Source of the DNA: Nocardia cyriacigeorgica | GTDB taxonomy: Bacteria > Actinomycetota > Actinomycetes > Mycobacteriales > Mycobacteriaceae | Assembly (NCBI RefSeq): GCF_010868145.1 | Contig: NZ_JAAGUY010000015.1 | Location: 62,001-126,000, forward strand | DNA length: 64,000 bases | Reading direction: 5' to 3' | Position numbers and translations under genes: made by a program | Notes under the pieces: model-generated | The model's database searches: none | What the model saw: only the letters and a program-made list of their open reading frames with translations | What the model was told of the DNA's origin: nothing | In this document: positions 1-9,813 of the stretch, piece by piece | Numbering within the stretch: the first letter of the stretch is position 1 | Layout of the letters: every line of letters begins with the position of its first letter

Positions 1-431
1 AGGATCTCCGCCAGCCGCGCGCCGATACCCCGCAACTGGTGCCGCAACTCGGTGCGGACGTCGGCACTCAGATGCCTTGCCTCCGCATGCCAGAGCACCC
101 CGACGCCACGATGGGCGAGCATGGTTTCGGCCAGGGTCGCGGCCGGATCAGCGGCCGGGTCGGCGATGAGCCCATCGAGGGTGGCGACGACCGTGGTCAA
201 TGTGTCGGCGACCACGGCGTGCAGCAGATCATGCTTCCCGCCGAAGTGGCGATACAGCGCCGATGGGCCGATCGCGACGGCATCGGCGACATCCTTCATC
301 GACACGCCGGAATAGCCGTTGCGGAAATACAGATCGGCTGCCGCCGCGATGATCAACGCCCGCCGATTGGCCGGGCGGGTACCACGAGCCGGGCGGTTCG
401 GCGCTACCGGCTCGGCTCGGCTCGCGGTCAC
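1..431 (-). CDS. TetR/AcrR-family transcriptional regulator, C-terminus outside window
   Basis: About 143 N-terminal codons are present; the rest lies beyond base 1. A TetR helix-turn-helix is visible at roughly residues 25-55, with the recognition-helix text AIGPSALYRHFGGKHDLL. GTG at 431 was chosen over the in-frame ATG at 449 because a strong Shine-Dalgarno run (GAGGAGGAG) lies between them, at correct spacing for the GTG. It is the last of three co-directional genes (thiolase, SDR, TetR), 68 bp after the SDR stop, so it may be co-transcribed and autoregulated. By inference it represses the acyl-CoA catabolic genes beside it. The ligand is unknown. Confidence 0.85.
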   Translation of the reverse strand, partial: MTASRAEPVAPNRPARGTRPANRRALIIAAAADLYFRNGYSGVSMKDVADAVAIGPSALYRHFGGKHDLLHAVVADTLTTVVATLDGLIADPAADPAATLAETMLAHRGVGVLWHAEARHLSADVRTELRHQLRGIGARLAEI

Positions 432-499
432 GATCTCCTCCTCACGCATGGTCCGGGAAAGGGTATAGCGAGCGTGTGGCCAGCTCGTTCAGCACTGTG

Positions 500-1330
500 T
501 CAGAAGTTGAAACCGCCGCCGCAGATGAGGGTCTGGCCGCTGACATAATCCGATTCCGGGGTGCACAGCAGGTACACCGCACCGGCGGCCTCCGCGGGGG
601 TCCCGGCGCGGCCCAAGGGAATCGAGCGTTCCATGGCGGCGAGCAGATCCGGATTCACGCCGACCTTCAGCTCCTTGCCCTGGACGTCGATGGTGCTGCT
701 GCCATCGGCAGGCGCCTCGGTCAGGCGAGTCCGGATGAGACCGAACGCGACCGCGTTGACGGTGACGTTGTAGCGGCCCCATTCCTTGGACAGCGTCCTG
801 GTCAGGCCGAGCACACCGGCTTTCGCGGCCGAGTAGTTCGCCTGTCCCGCATTGCCGCCGGTGCCCGCCATCGAGGAGATGTTGACAACCTTGCGGCACG
901 GCACCGGCTCCCCCGCCTCCTTTGCCTGCTTCACCAGCCCGGCGATGACCGGCTGAGCGGCGCGCAGTATCCGGAACGGCGCCTTCAGGTGCACGTCGAG
1001 GATTGCATCCCACTGATCGTCGGTCGTCTTCTGGATCACCGAATCCCAGGTGTAGCCGGCATTGTTGACGATGATGTCGAGGCCGCCATAGGTGTCGACA
1101 GCGGCGGACACGAACCGTTCGGCGAAGTCCTCGTCGGTGACACTGCCGGGTACGGCCACCGCCTGGCCGCCAGCCACCTCGATGGCGGCGACGGTCTCCT
1201 TCGCCGGTTCGGCGTCGAGGTCGTTGACGACCACCTTCGCGCCCTGCGCCGCGAATTTCAGCGCGATTTCACGGCCGATGCCCCGCCCGGCCCCGGAGAC
1301 GATGGCGACCTTGTTGTCCAGATTTCCCAT
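500..1330 (-). CDS. SDR-family NAD(P)-dependent oxidoreductase (FabG-like 3-hydroxyacyl dehydrogenase)
   Basis: A 276-residue short-chain dehydrogenase. The dinucleotide-binding GAGRGIG is at residues 13-19, NNAG at 89-92, and the catalytic Ser-Tyr-Lys set is in NISSMAG (about 150-156) and YSAAK (166-170). The C-terminal SDYVSGQTLICGGG is typical of the family. A short insertion (KQAKEAGEPVPCRK) precedes the catalytic serine strand, as in mycobacterial homologues linked to lipid or sterol catabolism. It follows the thiolase by 55 bp on the same strand, so a likely role is oxidation of a 3-hydroxyacyl-CoA before thiolysis. ATG at 1330 gives the standard N-terminus; the open frame upstream is non-coding. 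The substrate is inferred only. Confidence 0.9.
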   Translation of the reverse strand: MGNLDNKVAIVSGAGRGIGREIALKFAAQGAKVVVNDLDAEPAKETVAAIEVAGGQAVAVPGSVTDEDFAERFVSAAVDTYGGLDIIVNNAGYTWDSVIQKTTDDQWDAILDVHLKAPFRILRAAQPVIAGLVKQAKEAGEPVPCRKVVNISSMAGTGGNAGQANYSAAKAGVLGLTRTLSKEWGRYNVTVNAVAFGLIRTRLTEAPADGSSTIDVQGKELKVGVNPDLLAAMERSIPLGRAGTPAEAAGAVYLLCTPESDYVSGQTLICGGGFNF

Positions 1331-1385
1331 AATGAATGTCCTTGTGGTGTCAGACGGCGATGACGGCAGGATCGAGTGGCATGTG

Positions 1386-2570
1386 TCAGCCCACCTTCTG
1401 GTAGAGGGTGACGACGGCGGCGCCACCGAGCCCGATGTTGTGCTGCAAGGCGACCTGCACGCCGTCGACTTGACGCTGCTCGGCCTGCCCCCGCAGCTGC
1501 CACACCAGTTCGGCACACTGCGCAAGTCCGGTCGCGCCCAGCGGATGCCCCTTCGACAGCAACCCGCCCGACGGATTGGTGACGACCCGGCCCCCGTAGG
1601 TGTTGTCGCCGTCGGCGATGAACTTCTCGGCCGTCCCCTCCGGGGTGAGCCCGAGCGCCTCGTAGGTGAGCAGCTCGTTGGTGGTGAAGCAGTCGTGCAA
1701 TTCGACAACCCGGATATCCTCCGGTCCGATTCCCGCGCGCTCGTACACCTGTTGTGCGGCGGAGCGGGCCATATCGGCGCCAACGATATTCATCATCGAA
1801 CCGCTGTCGAAGGTCGCGGCGCCATCGGTGGTCATGGCCTGCGCCGCGATCGCCACATCGCCGCGTAGGCCGTGCTGACGCGCGTAGTCTTCACTCACCA
1901 GTACGGCGGCAGCCGCTCCGCAGGTCGGCGGGCAGCATTGCAAACGGGTGAGCGGACCGTAGATCTGCGGTGCGGCCAGCACTTCCTCGACGGTCACCGG
2001 ATCACGGAACACCGCGTACGGATTGTTCGCCGCATGCCGACGCGCCTTCACCGCGATCTGGGCGAATACCGCCGGATCCATGCCGTACTTCTCCGCGTAC
2101 TCACGGCCTGCGCCGCCGAAGTACTGGGCCGCGAAGGGCGCCTCGCTGGCACCCTGCAACCCGTCCACGACGATGCCGAAGGTGTCGAACGGGCTCGGCC
2201 GGTCGGTGTAGGACATGGTCAGCGCGCCGCGCTGCATCTGCTCGAAGCCGACGGCGAGCACCACGTCCGCGACGCCGTGCTCGATCGCCTGCCGGGCCAG
2301 AAACAGCGCCGACGAGCCGGTCGAACAGTTGTTGTTGACGTTGACCACCGGGATACCGGTGACACCGACCCGGTACAGGGCGGCCTGGCCGGAGGTCGAA
2401 TCCCCGTACACGTAGCCCGCATAGGCCTGCTGGATGGTGGTGTAGTCGACGCCTGCGTCGGCGAGTGCCGCGCGCACCGCCCGTTCGCCCATCACGTCGT
2501 AGGTCTCGCACGTGCGCGGTGTGGTGAACGGAATCATCCCGACACCGGCGACGAGAGTCTTCACTCCCAT
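1386..2570 (-). CDS. Thiolase of the lipid-transfer / SCP-x type
   Basis: A 394-residue thiolase-superfamily protein. The nucleophilic cysteine is in NNNCSTGSSA (C82). The C-terminal half has HDCFTTNE and SKGHPLGATG, which hold the catalytic histidines, and ends with QHNIGLGGAAVVTLY. These features fit the SCP-x / Ltp-type thiolases that cleave branched or sterol side-chain acyl-CoAs, rather than FadA-type enzymes, whose C-terminal motif contains a second catalytic cysteine. ATG at 2570 is preceded by GGAG at good spacing; an in-frame TTG at 2588 is less likely. It heads a minus-strand group with the SDR and TetR genes and is divergent from an acyl-CoA synthetase. Confidence 0.88.
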   Translation of the reverse strand: MGVKTLVAGVGMIPFTTPRTCETYDVMGERAVRAALADAGVDYTTIQQAYAGYVYGDSTSGQAALYRVGVTGIPVVNVNNNCSTGSSALFLARQAIEHGVADVVLAVGFEQMQRGALTMSYTDRPSPFDTFGIVVDGLQGASEAPFAAQYFGGAGREYAEKYGMDPAVFAQIAVKARRHAANNPYAVFRDPVTVEEVLAAPQIYGPLTRLQCCPPTCGAAAAVLVSEDYARQHGLRGDVAIAAQAMTTDGAATFDSGSMMNIVGADMARSAAQQVYERAGIGPEDIRVVELHDCFTTNELLTYEALGLTPEGTAEKFIADGDNTYGGRVVTNPSGGLLSKGHPLGATGLAQCAELVWQLRGQAEQRQVDGVQVALQHNIGLGGAAVVTLYQKVG

Positions 2571-2756
2571 GTCATCATCTCCGATCAACTATCGGTGGTT
2601 CACTTACATGTTTGCACCACTGCTCTCTCCATTGTCAATACCAATAGAGCACCACGAAATGGGCCAGAGGAGGCCATTTACACCTACCTATTGTTCACTT
2701 ACACTCCCGGGTGTGACCTAGGTCGCAGACTGCTCATTCACTTCCTGGAGGACACG
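2571..2756. promoter_or_regulatory. Divergent promoter region with 11-bp direct repeat and 10-bp palindrome
   Basis: The 186 bp between the thiolase and fadD starts are markedly AT-richer than the flanks. GTTCACTTACA occurs twice as a direct repeat (2598-2608 and 2693-2703, 95 bp apart). A perfect palindrome GACCTAGGTC sits at 2715-2724, about 32 bp before the fadD start. These are candidate operators for the TetR regulator at the left edge; which one is bound cannot be decided from sequence. Confidence 0.5.
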
Positions 2757-4304
<1,548 letters not shown>

Positions 4305-4447
4305 CGGGCGGCATAGTCGGCCCGAACGCCGCCGGTGAGCGTACGGTGTTCGAGTCCCCTTGGCCCCATCAGCATCGGCGACGACGCGGGCCGGCCTGAG
4401 CCGGGGCTACCGGCCGGGGCGCCGTGTTGCGCGGTGCCCACACCGTC

Positions 4448-5308
4448 CTACATATCCAGGCCGAGGTCGAGCACTGCGACCGAATGGGTGAGGGCGCCGA
4501 CGGCCAGATAGTCGACACCTGTCCGGGCGTAGTCGGCGGCGACATCGAGGGTGAGCCCGCCGGACGATTCCAGTTTCGTCCCCGGCGATGTCGTGTTGCG
4601 GCGCTGAACCGCGGCCTGGGTCTGCCAGAGCGGGAAGTTGTCCAGCAGGACAAGTTCGACGTCTTCGGCCAGGACTGCGTCGAGCTGGTCGAGGCTGTCG
4701 ACCTCCACTTCGCACTCGATATCCGGGGCGAGTGCGCGGACCGCGCGCAGCGCCTCGACCACCGAACCGGCGGCGACCACGTGGTTGTCCTTGATCAGGG
4801 CGGCGTCGCCCAGACCCATCCGGTGGTTGACGCCGCCGCCGACACGGACCGCGTACTTCTGGAGACCACGCAAGCCGGGCAAGGTCTTGCGGCTGTCACG
4901 GATGCGGCATTCGGTGCCCGCCACCGCATCAACCCACGCGGCGGTCGCGGTGGCGATACCGGACAGGTGGCACAGCAGGTTCAGCATGGTGCGTTCGGCG
5001 GTGAGCAGCCCCCGCGTGGGTGCGACCACGCTCAGCACCGACTGCCCCGGCGTGACGCGCGTTCCGTCGGCGATCCGCTCGGAGACCTCGTAATTGCCCG
5101 CACCGATGACCTCGTCCAGCACCAGCAGCCCGACGTCGATCCCGACCACCGTCCCGTGCTGTCGCGACACCACTGACGCCTTCACCACCGCGTCCTCGGG
5201 CACGGTCGCCATCGTGGTCACGTCCGGGCCGTACCGCAGGTCCTCATCCAAGGCGGTCCGAATCAGCGCGAGCACTTCCTCACGCGCCAGCCCCGCATCC
5301 ACACCCAT
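4448..5308 (-). CDS. nadC: Nicotinate-nucleotide pyrophosphorylase (carboxylating), quinolinate phosphoribosyltransferase
   Basis: A 286-residue enzyme that converts quinolinate and PRPP to nicotinate mononucleotide, the last step of de novo pyridine-ring synthesis. Family hallmarks are DSRKTLPGLRGLQKYAVRVGG, the HRMGLGDAALIKDNH loop, EVEVDSLDQL and the C-terminal ESSGGLTLD plus GVDYLAVGALTHS barrel strands with the phosphate site. ATG at 5308 is preceded by GGGAG at 6 nt; the adjacent GTG at 5311 is an alternative. It is third in the nadA-nadB-nadC series and 94 bp after nadB, probably in one transcript. Confidence 0.95.
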   Translation of the reverse strand: MGVDAGLAREEVLALIRTALDEDLRYGPDVTTMATVPEDAVVKASVVSRQHGTVVGIDVGLLVLDEVIGAGNYEVSERIADGTRVTPGQSVLSVVAPTRGLLTAERTMLNLLCHLSGIATATAAWVDAVAGTECRIRDSRKTLPGLRGLQKYAVRVGGGVNHRMGLGDAALIKDNHVVAAGSVVEALRAVRALAPDIECEVEVDSLDQLDAVLAEDVELVLLDNFPLWQTQAAVQRRNTTSPGTKLESSGGLTLDVAADYARTGVDYLAVGALTHSVAVLDLGLDM

Positions 5309-5347
5309 CACAAACTCCCTACTCTCATGTCTTCGGTCGGCGAGTCG

Positions 5348-5390
5348 CACCTGGTCGAGAGGTCTTCTCGCGTTTTGTCGCAGCCAGGTG
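5348..5390. repeat. Nested inverted repeat in the nadB-nadC spacer
   Basis: CACCTGG (5348-5354) and CCAGGTG (5384-5390) form an outer inverted repeat. Inside it, CGAGA (5356-5360) and TCTCG (5366-5370) form a short hairpin. The structure could act on the processing or stability of the nadB-nadC message. It lacks a T-tract, so it is a weak terminator candidate. Confidence 0.35.
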
Positions 5391-5402
5391 CCATTCGGCG
5401 GG

Positions 5403-7121
5403 TCATCCGGTCGGGACGGGCACCGTCAACGGCGTGAGGTGCGGGGTGCCGTCGGGGGCCAGGCGTATTGCGAGGCTGTGGCGGGCGGCGTCCACCGGCG
5501 CGGGGTGATCCGAGCGGGTGTGGCAGCCGCGGCTCTCCTCGCGCGCCGTTGCCGCGAGCAGCAGCGCGCGGGCGGTCACGGTGAGGGCCGCGTCTTCGAA
5601 TGCGGCGATGCGCTCGGCCAGCCGTTCGGTCGGGCTGCCCTCCCGGATTTCGGTGAGAGGCCCCTGCGCACCTTCCGCCGCGATCGTGTCAGGTATGTCG
5701 CGTCCACCACCATGCGCAGGCAAATTCCCAACCTGTCGCAGCGCACCAGCTACCGCCGGCTCGGCGTCCTGTCCAGCTGCCTCCGCCTTCGCGAGCGCAT
5801 CGTTGGCGGCGGTCAGACCGGCGGCTTCGCGGACAACCGCGGCGTGATGTGTCATCAGCTGCTGCACGAGCTCTCGCGGCGCCGCCGGGCGGGCAAGCTG
5901 TCCCTCCGGCGCGAAGTCGGTCGGTTCGCCGAGACGGACTACCGCCGCCGCGCCCGCGCGTTCACCCACGACCAAACCCTCGAGCAGGCTGTTGGAAGCG
6001 AGGCGATTGGCACCGTGCAGGCCGGTACGCGCTACCTCGCCCGCAGCGTAGAGGCCCGGCACCGACGTGCGGCCGCAGGTGTCGGTCACGACACCGCCGC
6101 ACTGATAGTGGGCGGCGGGAGCAACCGGAATGAGGTCGGTGCGTGGGTCGATGCCGACGGCGAGGCAAGAGGCGGTAATTGTCGGGAAGCGCCTGGTGAA
6201 CTCGTCGACGGCGCGGGCATCCAGGTAGACGTGGTCCTCGCCGAGCAGACGCATGCGGTCGGCAATGGCGCGCGAGACCACATCGCGTGGCGCGAGGTCA
6301 CCGCGCGGATGCACACCGGCGGTCACCGACTCGCCGCGCGAATCCACCAGCACCGCGCCCTCACCACGGACCGCTTCGCTGATCAGCGGACGACGTCCCA
6401 GCCCGCCCGGTGTGTGCAGGACCGTGGGATGGAACTGCACGAACTCCAGATCGGCCACCTCGGCACCGGCCCACAGCGCGAGCGCGATGCCGTCGGCGGT
6501 GGCGCCGGGTGGGTTGGTGCTCAGTGCGTACAACTGCCCGAGCCCGCCGGTGGCCAGCAAGACCGCAGGGGCGTGCACCGCGCCGATCCCCCGCTCGGAC
6601 ACCGCGATCACTCCGCGAACCCCACGTTTCCCGGTGACCACGCGCAGAGCGGCGGTGCGGAACAGCACCGGCAGCCCGGCCGCGTTCAACGCCCGCTGCA
6701 CCTCCGCACCGGTGGCATCCCCACCGGCGTGGATGATCCGCCGGGTGCTGTGCCCGCCCTCGCGGGTCCGGGAGATCTGGCCGTCGCGGCCGAGATCGAA
6801 CACAGCGCCCAGATCCGTCAGCGCGGCCACCGCGTCCCGCCCGCCCGCGACGATCGATTCGACTGCCGCGACATCGCAGAGCCCGCCCCCGGCCTCGACC
6901 GTGTCACGCACATGCGATTCGACCGAATCGCCATGCGTCGCAACCACCGCGATGCCGCCCTGTGCGTACTGCGTCGACGTATCGGTCGGCCCACCCTTGC
7001 TGAGGACCAGCACCCGCAGACCACGCTGCGATGCGGTCCGGGCGGCGGTCAACCCTGCGACCCCACCACCGATGACGACGAAATCGGCGTCCTCGGTCCA
7101 GTCGAAACCCATCGCGTTCAT
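5403..7121 (-). CDS. nadB: L-aspartate oxidase
   Basis: A 572-residue flavoprotein that oxidises L-aspartate to iminoaspartate, the substrate of NadA. The FAD-binding GGGVAGL is near residue 16, followed by GPTDTSTQYAQGGIA, which is characteristic of NadB and succinate dehydrogenase flavoproteins. HPTVLH, SEAVRGEGA, the arginine-bearing HPRGDLAPRDVVSRAI and HYQCGGVVTD with GLYAAGEVARTGLHGANRL complete the FAD/substrate domain; the C-terminus is the helical domain. ATG at 7121 has GGGGAG at 6 nt. It is the middle gene of nadA-nadB-nadC, separated from nadA by 216 bp containing no recognisable gene. Confidence 0.95.
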   Translation of the reverse strand: MNAMGFDWTEDADFVVIGGGVAGLTAARTASQRGLRVLVLSKGGPTDTSTQYAQGGIAVVATHGDSVESHVRDTVEAGGGLCDVAAVESIVAGGRDAVAALTDLGAVFDLGRDGQISRTREGGHSTRRIIHAGGDATGAEVQRALNAAGLPVLFRTAALRVVTGKRGVRGVIAVSERGIGAVHAPAVLLATGGLGQLYALSTNPPGATADGIALALWAGAEVADLEFVQFHPTVLHTPGGLGRRPLISEAVRGEGAVLVDSRGESVTAGVHPRGDLAPRDVVSRAIADRMRLLGEDHVYLDARAVDEFTRRFPTITASCLAVGIDPRTDLIPVAPAAHYQCGGVVTDTCGRTSVPGLYAAGEVARTGLHGANRLASNSLLEGLVVGERAGAAAVVRLGEPTDFAPEGQLARPAAPRELVQQLMTHHAAVVREAAGLTAANDALAKAEAAGQDAEPAVAGALRQVGNLPAHGGGRDIPDTIAAEGAQGPLTEIREGSPTERLAERIAAFEDAALTVTARALLLAATAREESRGCHTRSDHPAPVDAARHSLAIRLAPDGTPHLTPLTVPVPTG

Positions 7122-7305
7122 GCTTTCTCCCCGCTTCCGCGGTTGGTGCCCACCAGGCCACGGCCGAAGCCGCACGCGCGGTCGTCGAAGTCGGTACCCT
7201 GACGCGATGCCGAGCCTGCGGGGACGGTCGCCGCACGGCCCAGATGATCGACTGCCGAGGCCATCGTGACGCCGACCATCACGTATTCGCTGATCGCCGG
7301 AGATG

Positions 7306-7320
7306 ACCGGGCAGCCCGGT
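7306..7320 (-). terminator. GC hairpin between nadA and nadB
   Basis: ACCGGG-CAG-CCCGGT is a perfect 6-bp stem with a 3-nt loop, about 18 nt past the nadA stop on the minus strand. There is no T-run. It could weaken read-through from nadA into nadB or protect the nadA 3' end. The remaining 200 bp of this spacer show nothing that I recognise. Confidence 0.3.
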
Positions 7321-7337
7321 GCCAGGCCGGGGACGGT

Positions 7338-8381
7338 TCACTCCCCGCCGCCGGGGTTGCCGATCTCGATCATGCGCTGGACCGAATTGCGGGCCAGGGC
7401 GGCAGTTTCCGGGTCGACGTGGACTTCGTCGCTGTTCTCGGCGAGGCTGCGCAGCAGGGCGGCCGGGGTGATCATCTTCATGTACTTGCAGGCAGCGCGG
7501 TCGTTGACGGCTTGGAAGTCGATGCCGGGCGCGGCTTTACGCAGCTGGTGCAGCATGCCGACCTCGGTGGCCACCAGAACCTGGCTCGACTTGGCGGCCT
7601 TGGCCGCGTCGATCATGCCGCCGGTGGACAGGATGTGCACCCGGTCGGCCGGGAACGAGCCTTCGCCCGCCAGGTACAGCGCGGAGGTGGCGCAGCCGCA
7701 TTCGGGGTGCACGAACAACTCGGCGTCGGGGTGGGTGCGCGCCTGCTCCTGCAGTTCGTCACCGTTGATGCCCGCGTGCACATGGCATTCACCCGCCCAG
7801 ATGTGCATATTCTCGCGACCGGTGACGCGCTTGACGTGCGCGCCGAGGAACTGGTCCGGCAGGAACAGCACCTCACGGTCGGGGTCGATCGAGGCGACCA
7901 CGTCGACGGCGTTGGAGGAGGTGCAGCAGATGTCGGTGAGGGCCTTCACCGCCGCGGTGGTGTTCACGTACGACACCACGACGGCGTCCGGGTGCTCGGC
8001 CTTCCACTCGCGCAATTCGTCGGCGGTGATGGAATCGGCGAGCGAGCAGCCGGCACGCTGATCCGGGATGAGGACGGTCTTGTCCGGGCTGAGGATCTTG
8101 GCGGTCTCGGCCATGAAGTGCACACCGCAGAAGACGATGGTGTCCTCGGGCGCCTCGGCCGCGATCCGGGACAGCGCCAGCGAGTCACCGACGTGGTCGG
8201 CCACGTCCTGGATCTCGGGCAGCTGGTAGTTGTGCGCGAGGATCGTCGCGTTGCGCATCCTGGCCAGGCGTTTGACCTCGCTCGCCCACTCCGGTGTCGC
8301 CTCGACCCCGGCGAACCCCAACGGGGTGTCGGTGACCCGCTCCAGCAGTGCGGGGGCGAGATCAGTTCCCATCATCGTCAT
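7338..8381 (-). CDS. nadA: Quinolinate synthase A
   Basis: A 347-residue [4Fe-4S] enzyme that condenses iminoaspartate with dihydroxyacetone phosphate to quinolinate. The three cluster cysteines expected for the family are visible as C112 (AGCSLAD), C199 (AGECHVH) and C298 (AACKYMKM). [20 protein letters not shown] near the N-terminus and the STGGMID segment are also typical. ATG at 8381 follows AAGGAAGGAG at 5 nt. It is first in the nad series and divergent from the NrtR-like gene, with a palindrome about 55-77 bp upstream, so repression by NrtR is likely. Confidence 0.96.
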   Translation of the reverse strand: MTMMGTDLAPALLERVTDTPLGFAGVEATPEWASEVKRLARMRNATILAHNYQLPEIQDVADHVGDSLALSRIAAEAPEDTIVFCGVHFMAETAKILSPDKTVLIPDQRAGCSLADSITADELREWKAEHPDAVVVSYVNTTAAVKALTDICCTSSNAVDVVASIDPDREVLFLPDQFLGAHVKRVTGRENMHIWAGECHVHAGINGDELQEQARTHPDAELFVHPECGCATSALYLAGEGSFPADRVHILSTGGMIDAAKAAKSSQVLVATEVGMLHQLRKAAPGIDFQAVNDRAACKYMKMITPAALLRSLAENSDEVHVDPETAALARNSVQRMIEIGNPGGGE

Positions 8382-8435
8382 GATGGCTCCTTCCTTCGTG
8401 CGACCCGGCCCTATCGCCGATTCGCACCAAACCAG

Positions 8436-8458
8436 GTTTTCGACTTATGATCGAAAAC
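8436..8458. promoter_or_regulatory. Candidate NrtR operator (8-7-8 palindrome)
   Basis: GTTTTCGA (8436-8443), a 7-nt spacer and TCGAAAAC (8451-8458) form a perfect inverted repeat in the nadA/nrtR intergenic region. The spacer and right arm contain TATGAT (8446-8451), a good -10 box for the plus-strand gene, 7 nt before GTG at 8459. Binding would therefore block nrtR directly and lie just upstream of nadA. Confidence 0.7.
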
Positions 8459-9217
8459 GTGCCCCATAGTAACACCATCCACGAATCACTCACCGCGGTG
8501 TTCCAGGTTCGCCGCTTCCCTGCCACCATCGCCGCAGGTCACAGCGGTGACGAGGGCGCCGGCGAGCTGAATCGGCGCTGCCCTCCTGGTCAACGGACCG
8601 AATTGGCTGTGTTGCTGTGGCAGCGGGCGCTCGACCCACAAGCGGGCACCTGGTCGCTACCCGGCGGGCGCTTGCGCGACGACGAGGACCTCGATATCTC
8701 CGCACGCAGGCAGCTGGCCGAGAAGGTCGACGTCCAGGAGCTGACCCACCTCGAGCAGCTGTCGGTATTCAGCGCACCTGATCGCGTGCCGGCGCCGCGC
8801 CGCATCGCCTCGGCCTACCTGGGCCTTGTCCCCCTGACGGCCGACCCGCAGCTGCCCTCGGACACCGCATGGCACCCGGTGACCGCACTGCCGAACATGT
8901 CGTTCGACCACGGCGTCGTGGTCGACCACGCCCGAACCCGCTTGGCCGCCAAACTCTCCTACACCAATATCGCCTTCGCCCTTGCCCCCGCTACCTTCAC
9001 CATGTCGACGCTGCGCGAAATCTATTGCGTGGCACTTGGTTACGACGTCGACACCACCAATTTGCAGCGAGTTCTCAGTCGCCGCAAGGTGATCACCCCC
9101 ACCGGCGACACCGCCGCCCCCGGCCGGGCGGGCGGTCGCCCCGCCGCGGTGTACCGCTTCACGGACAACGAACTCCGCGTCACCGACGAGTTCGCCGCCC
9201 TCCGCCCACCAACCTGA
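8459..9217 (+). CDS. nrtR: NrtR-type transcriptional regulator (Nudix-like domain plus winged helix)
   Basis: About 252 residues. An N-terminal Nudix-fold domain carries a degenerate Nudix box: the leading Gly and Glu survive (GRLRDDE), but the REUXEEXGU part reads RQLAEKVDV, so hydrolase residues are lost. A C-terminal winged-helix region follows (TLREIYCVALG ... NLQRVLSRRKVI ... GRPAAVYRF). This is the architecture of the Nudix-related regulators that sense ADP-ribose or NAD metabolites and repress NAD genes. The GTG start at 8459 is proposed because a TATGAT box ends 7 nt before it (leaderless). The ATG at 8447 lies inside the palindrome. The position, divergent from nadA, matches the mycobacterial arrangement. 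Confidence 0.85.
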   Translation: MPHSNTIHESLTAVFQVRRFPATIAAGHSGDEGAGELNRRCPPGQRTELAVLLWQRALDPQAGTWSLPGGRLRDDEDLDISARRQLAEKVDVQELTHLEQLSVFSAPDRVPAPRRIASAYLGLVPLTADPQLPSDTAWHPVTALPNMSFDHGVVVDHARTRLAAKLSYTNIAFALAPATFTMSTLREIYCVALGYDVDTTNLQRVLSRRKVITPTGDTAAPGRAGGRPAAVYRFTDNELRVTDEFAALRPPT

Positions 9218-9378
9218 GCCTGCCGACGTCGGGCCATCGCCACTGCTGTGGCAAACGCGCGCACACCCCATGGAGAGGCCGGGACCCACAGCTTGGGGCG
9301 AGTACGCGTTTCGCACTGTCGGCCGCCGAGAAGTGCGCCCGCACGCCGGGCGCCCCACTGGCCGGGCGAGGGTTGGGA

Positions 9379-9690
9379 CTAGGCGAGCGCGGCGTCGGTG
9401 ACTGCCGACTGCTCCATGACGTCCAGGAGCCTGGTCTGCGGCGCACCACGCAAGGCCGGGGCATTCGCCGGGGTGGACCAGATCGCCGTGGTGAGGAAGT
9501 CCAGGAACCCCTGCGCCTGCTCGGCGGTGTCGAAATCGAGTTCGACGTGGACGTGATCGGCGACGCCGATCGGGCGGCGGATGCGGTGCGCGCGGACTCC
9601 CGCGGAGTGGCGGGCGGAGGCGAAACGGTCGAAGGCCTGTTTCCAGACCGCGTAGTCGGTGATGTCGTGCTCGATTGCCAGGGTGATCAT
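9379..9690 (-). CDS. Small dimeric alpha/beta-barrel-like hypothetical protein
   Basis: A 103-residue protein starting MITLAIEHDITDYAVWKQAF and continuing with an amphipathic helix, GVRAHRIRRPI and a strand-helix pair (HVHVELDFDTAEQAQGFLDFL). The pattern resembles antibiotic-biosynthesis-monooxygenase or ferredoxin-like dimeric barrel proteins, but I see no decisive motif. ATG at 9690 is preceded by GGAGG at 8 nt, a clear start. It is divergent from a LuxR regulator, with 123 bp between the starts, which suggests control by that regulator. Function unknown. Confidence 0.7.
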   Translation of the reverse strand: MITLAIEHDITDYAVWKQAFDRFASARHSAGVRAHRIRRPIGVADHVHVELDFDTAEQAQGFLDFLTTAIWSTPANAPALRGAPQTRLLDVMEQSAVTDAALA

Positions 9691-9813
9691 GGCGCTACCT
9701 CCGGTAGGTAATCGCGGGTCGCTGACGAACCTGCTGGTCACCCCATACTCTGCGGACGCCGGCGTGCGCGGTATCCCAGAAATCCGGGGAATTCGGCTAG
9801 TACGCTTCGCAGG

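Noticed and set aside
4344-4368. tRNA-like 3' end (TTCGAGT loop text followed by an acceptor-like CCTTGGCCCCA)
   Set aside because: Only 3 of 5 T-stem pairs form and there is no matching 5' acceptor, D-arm or anticodon arm upstream. It is probably chance; a tRNA scan or comparison with the genome's tRNA set would settle it.
5094-7202. 702-codon open frame on the plus strand opposite nadB and nadC
   Set aside because: Codon-phase shadow in GC-rich DNA; nadB and nadC on the other strand are unmistakable.
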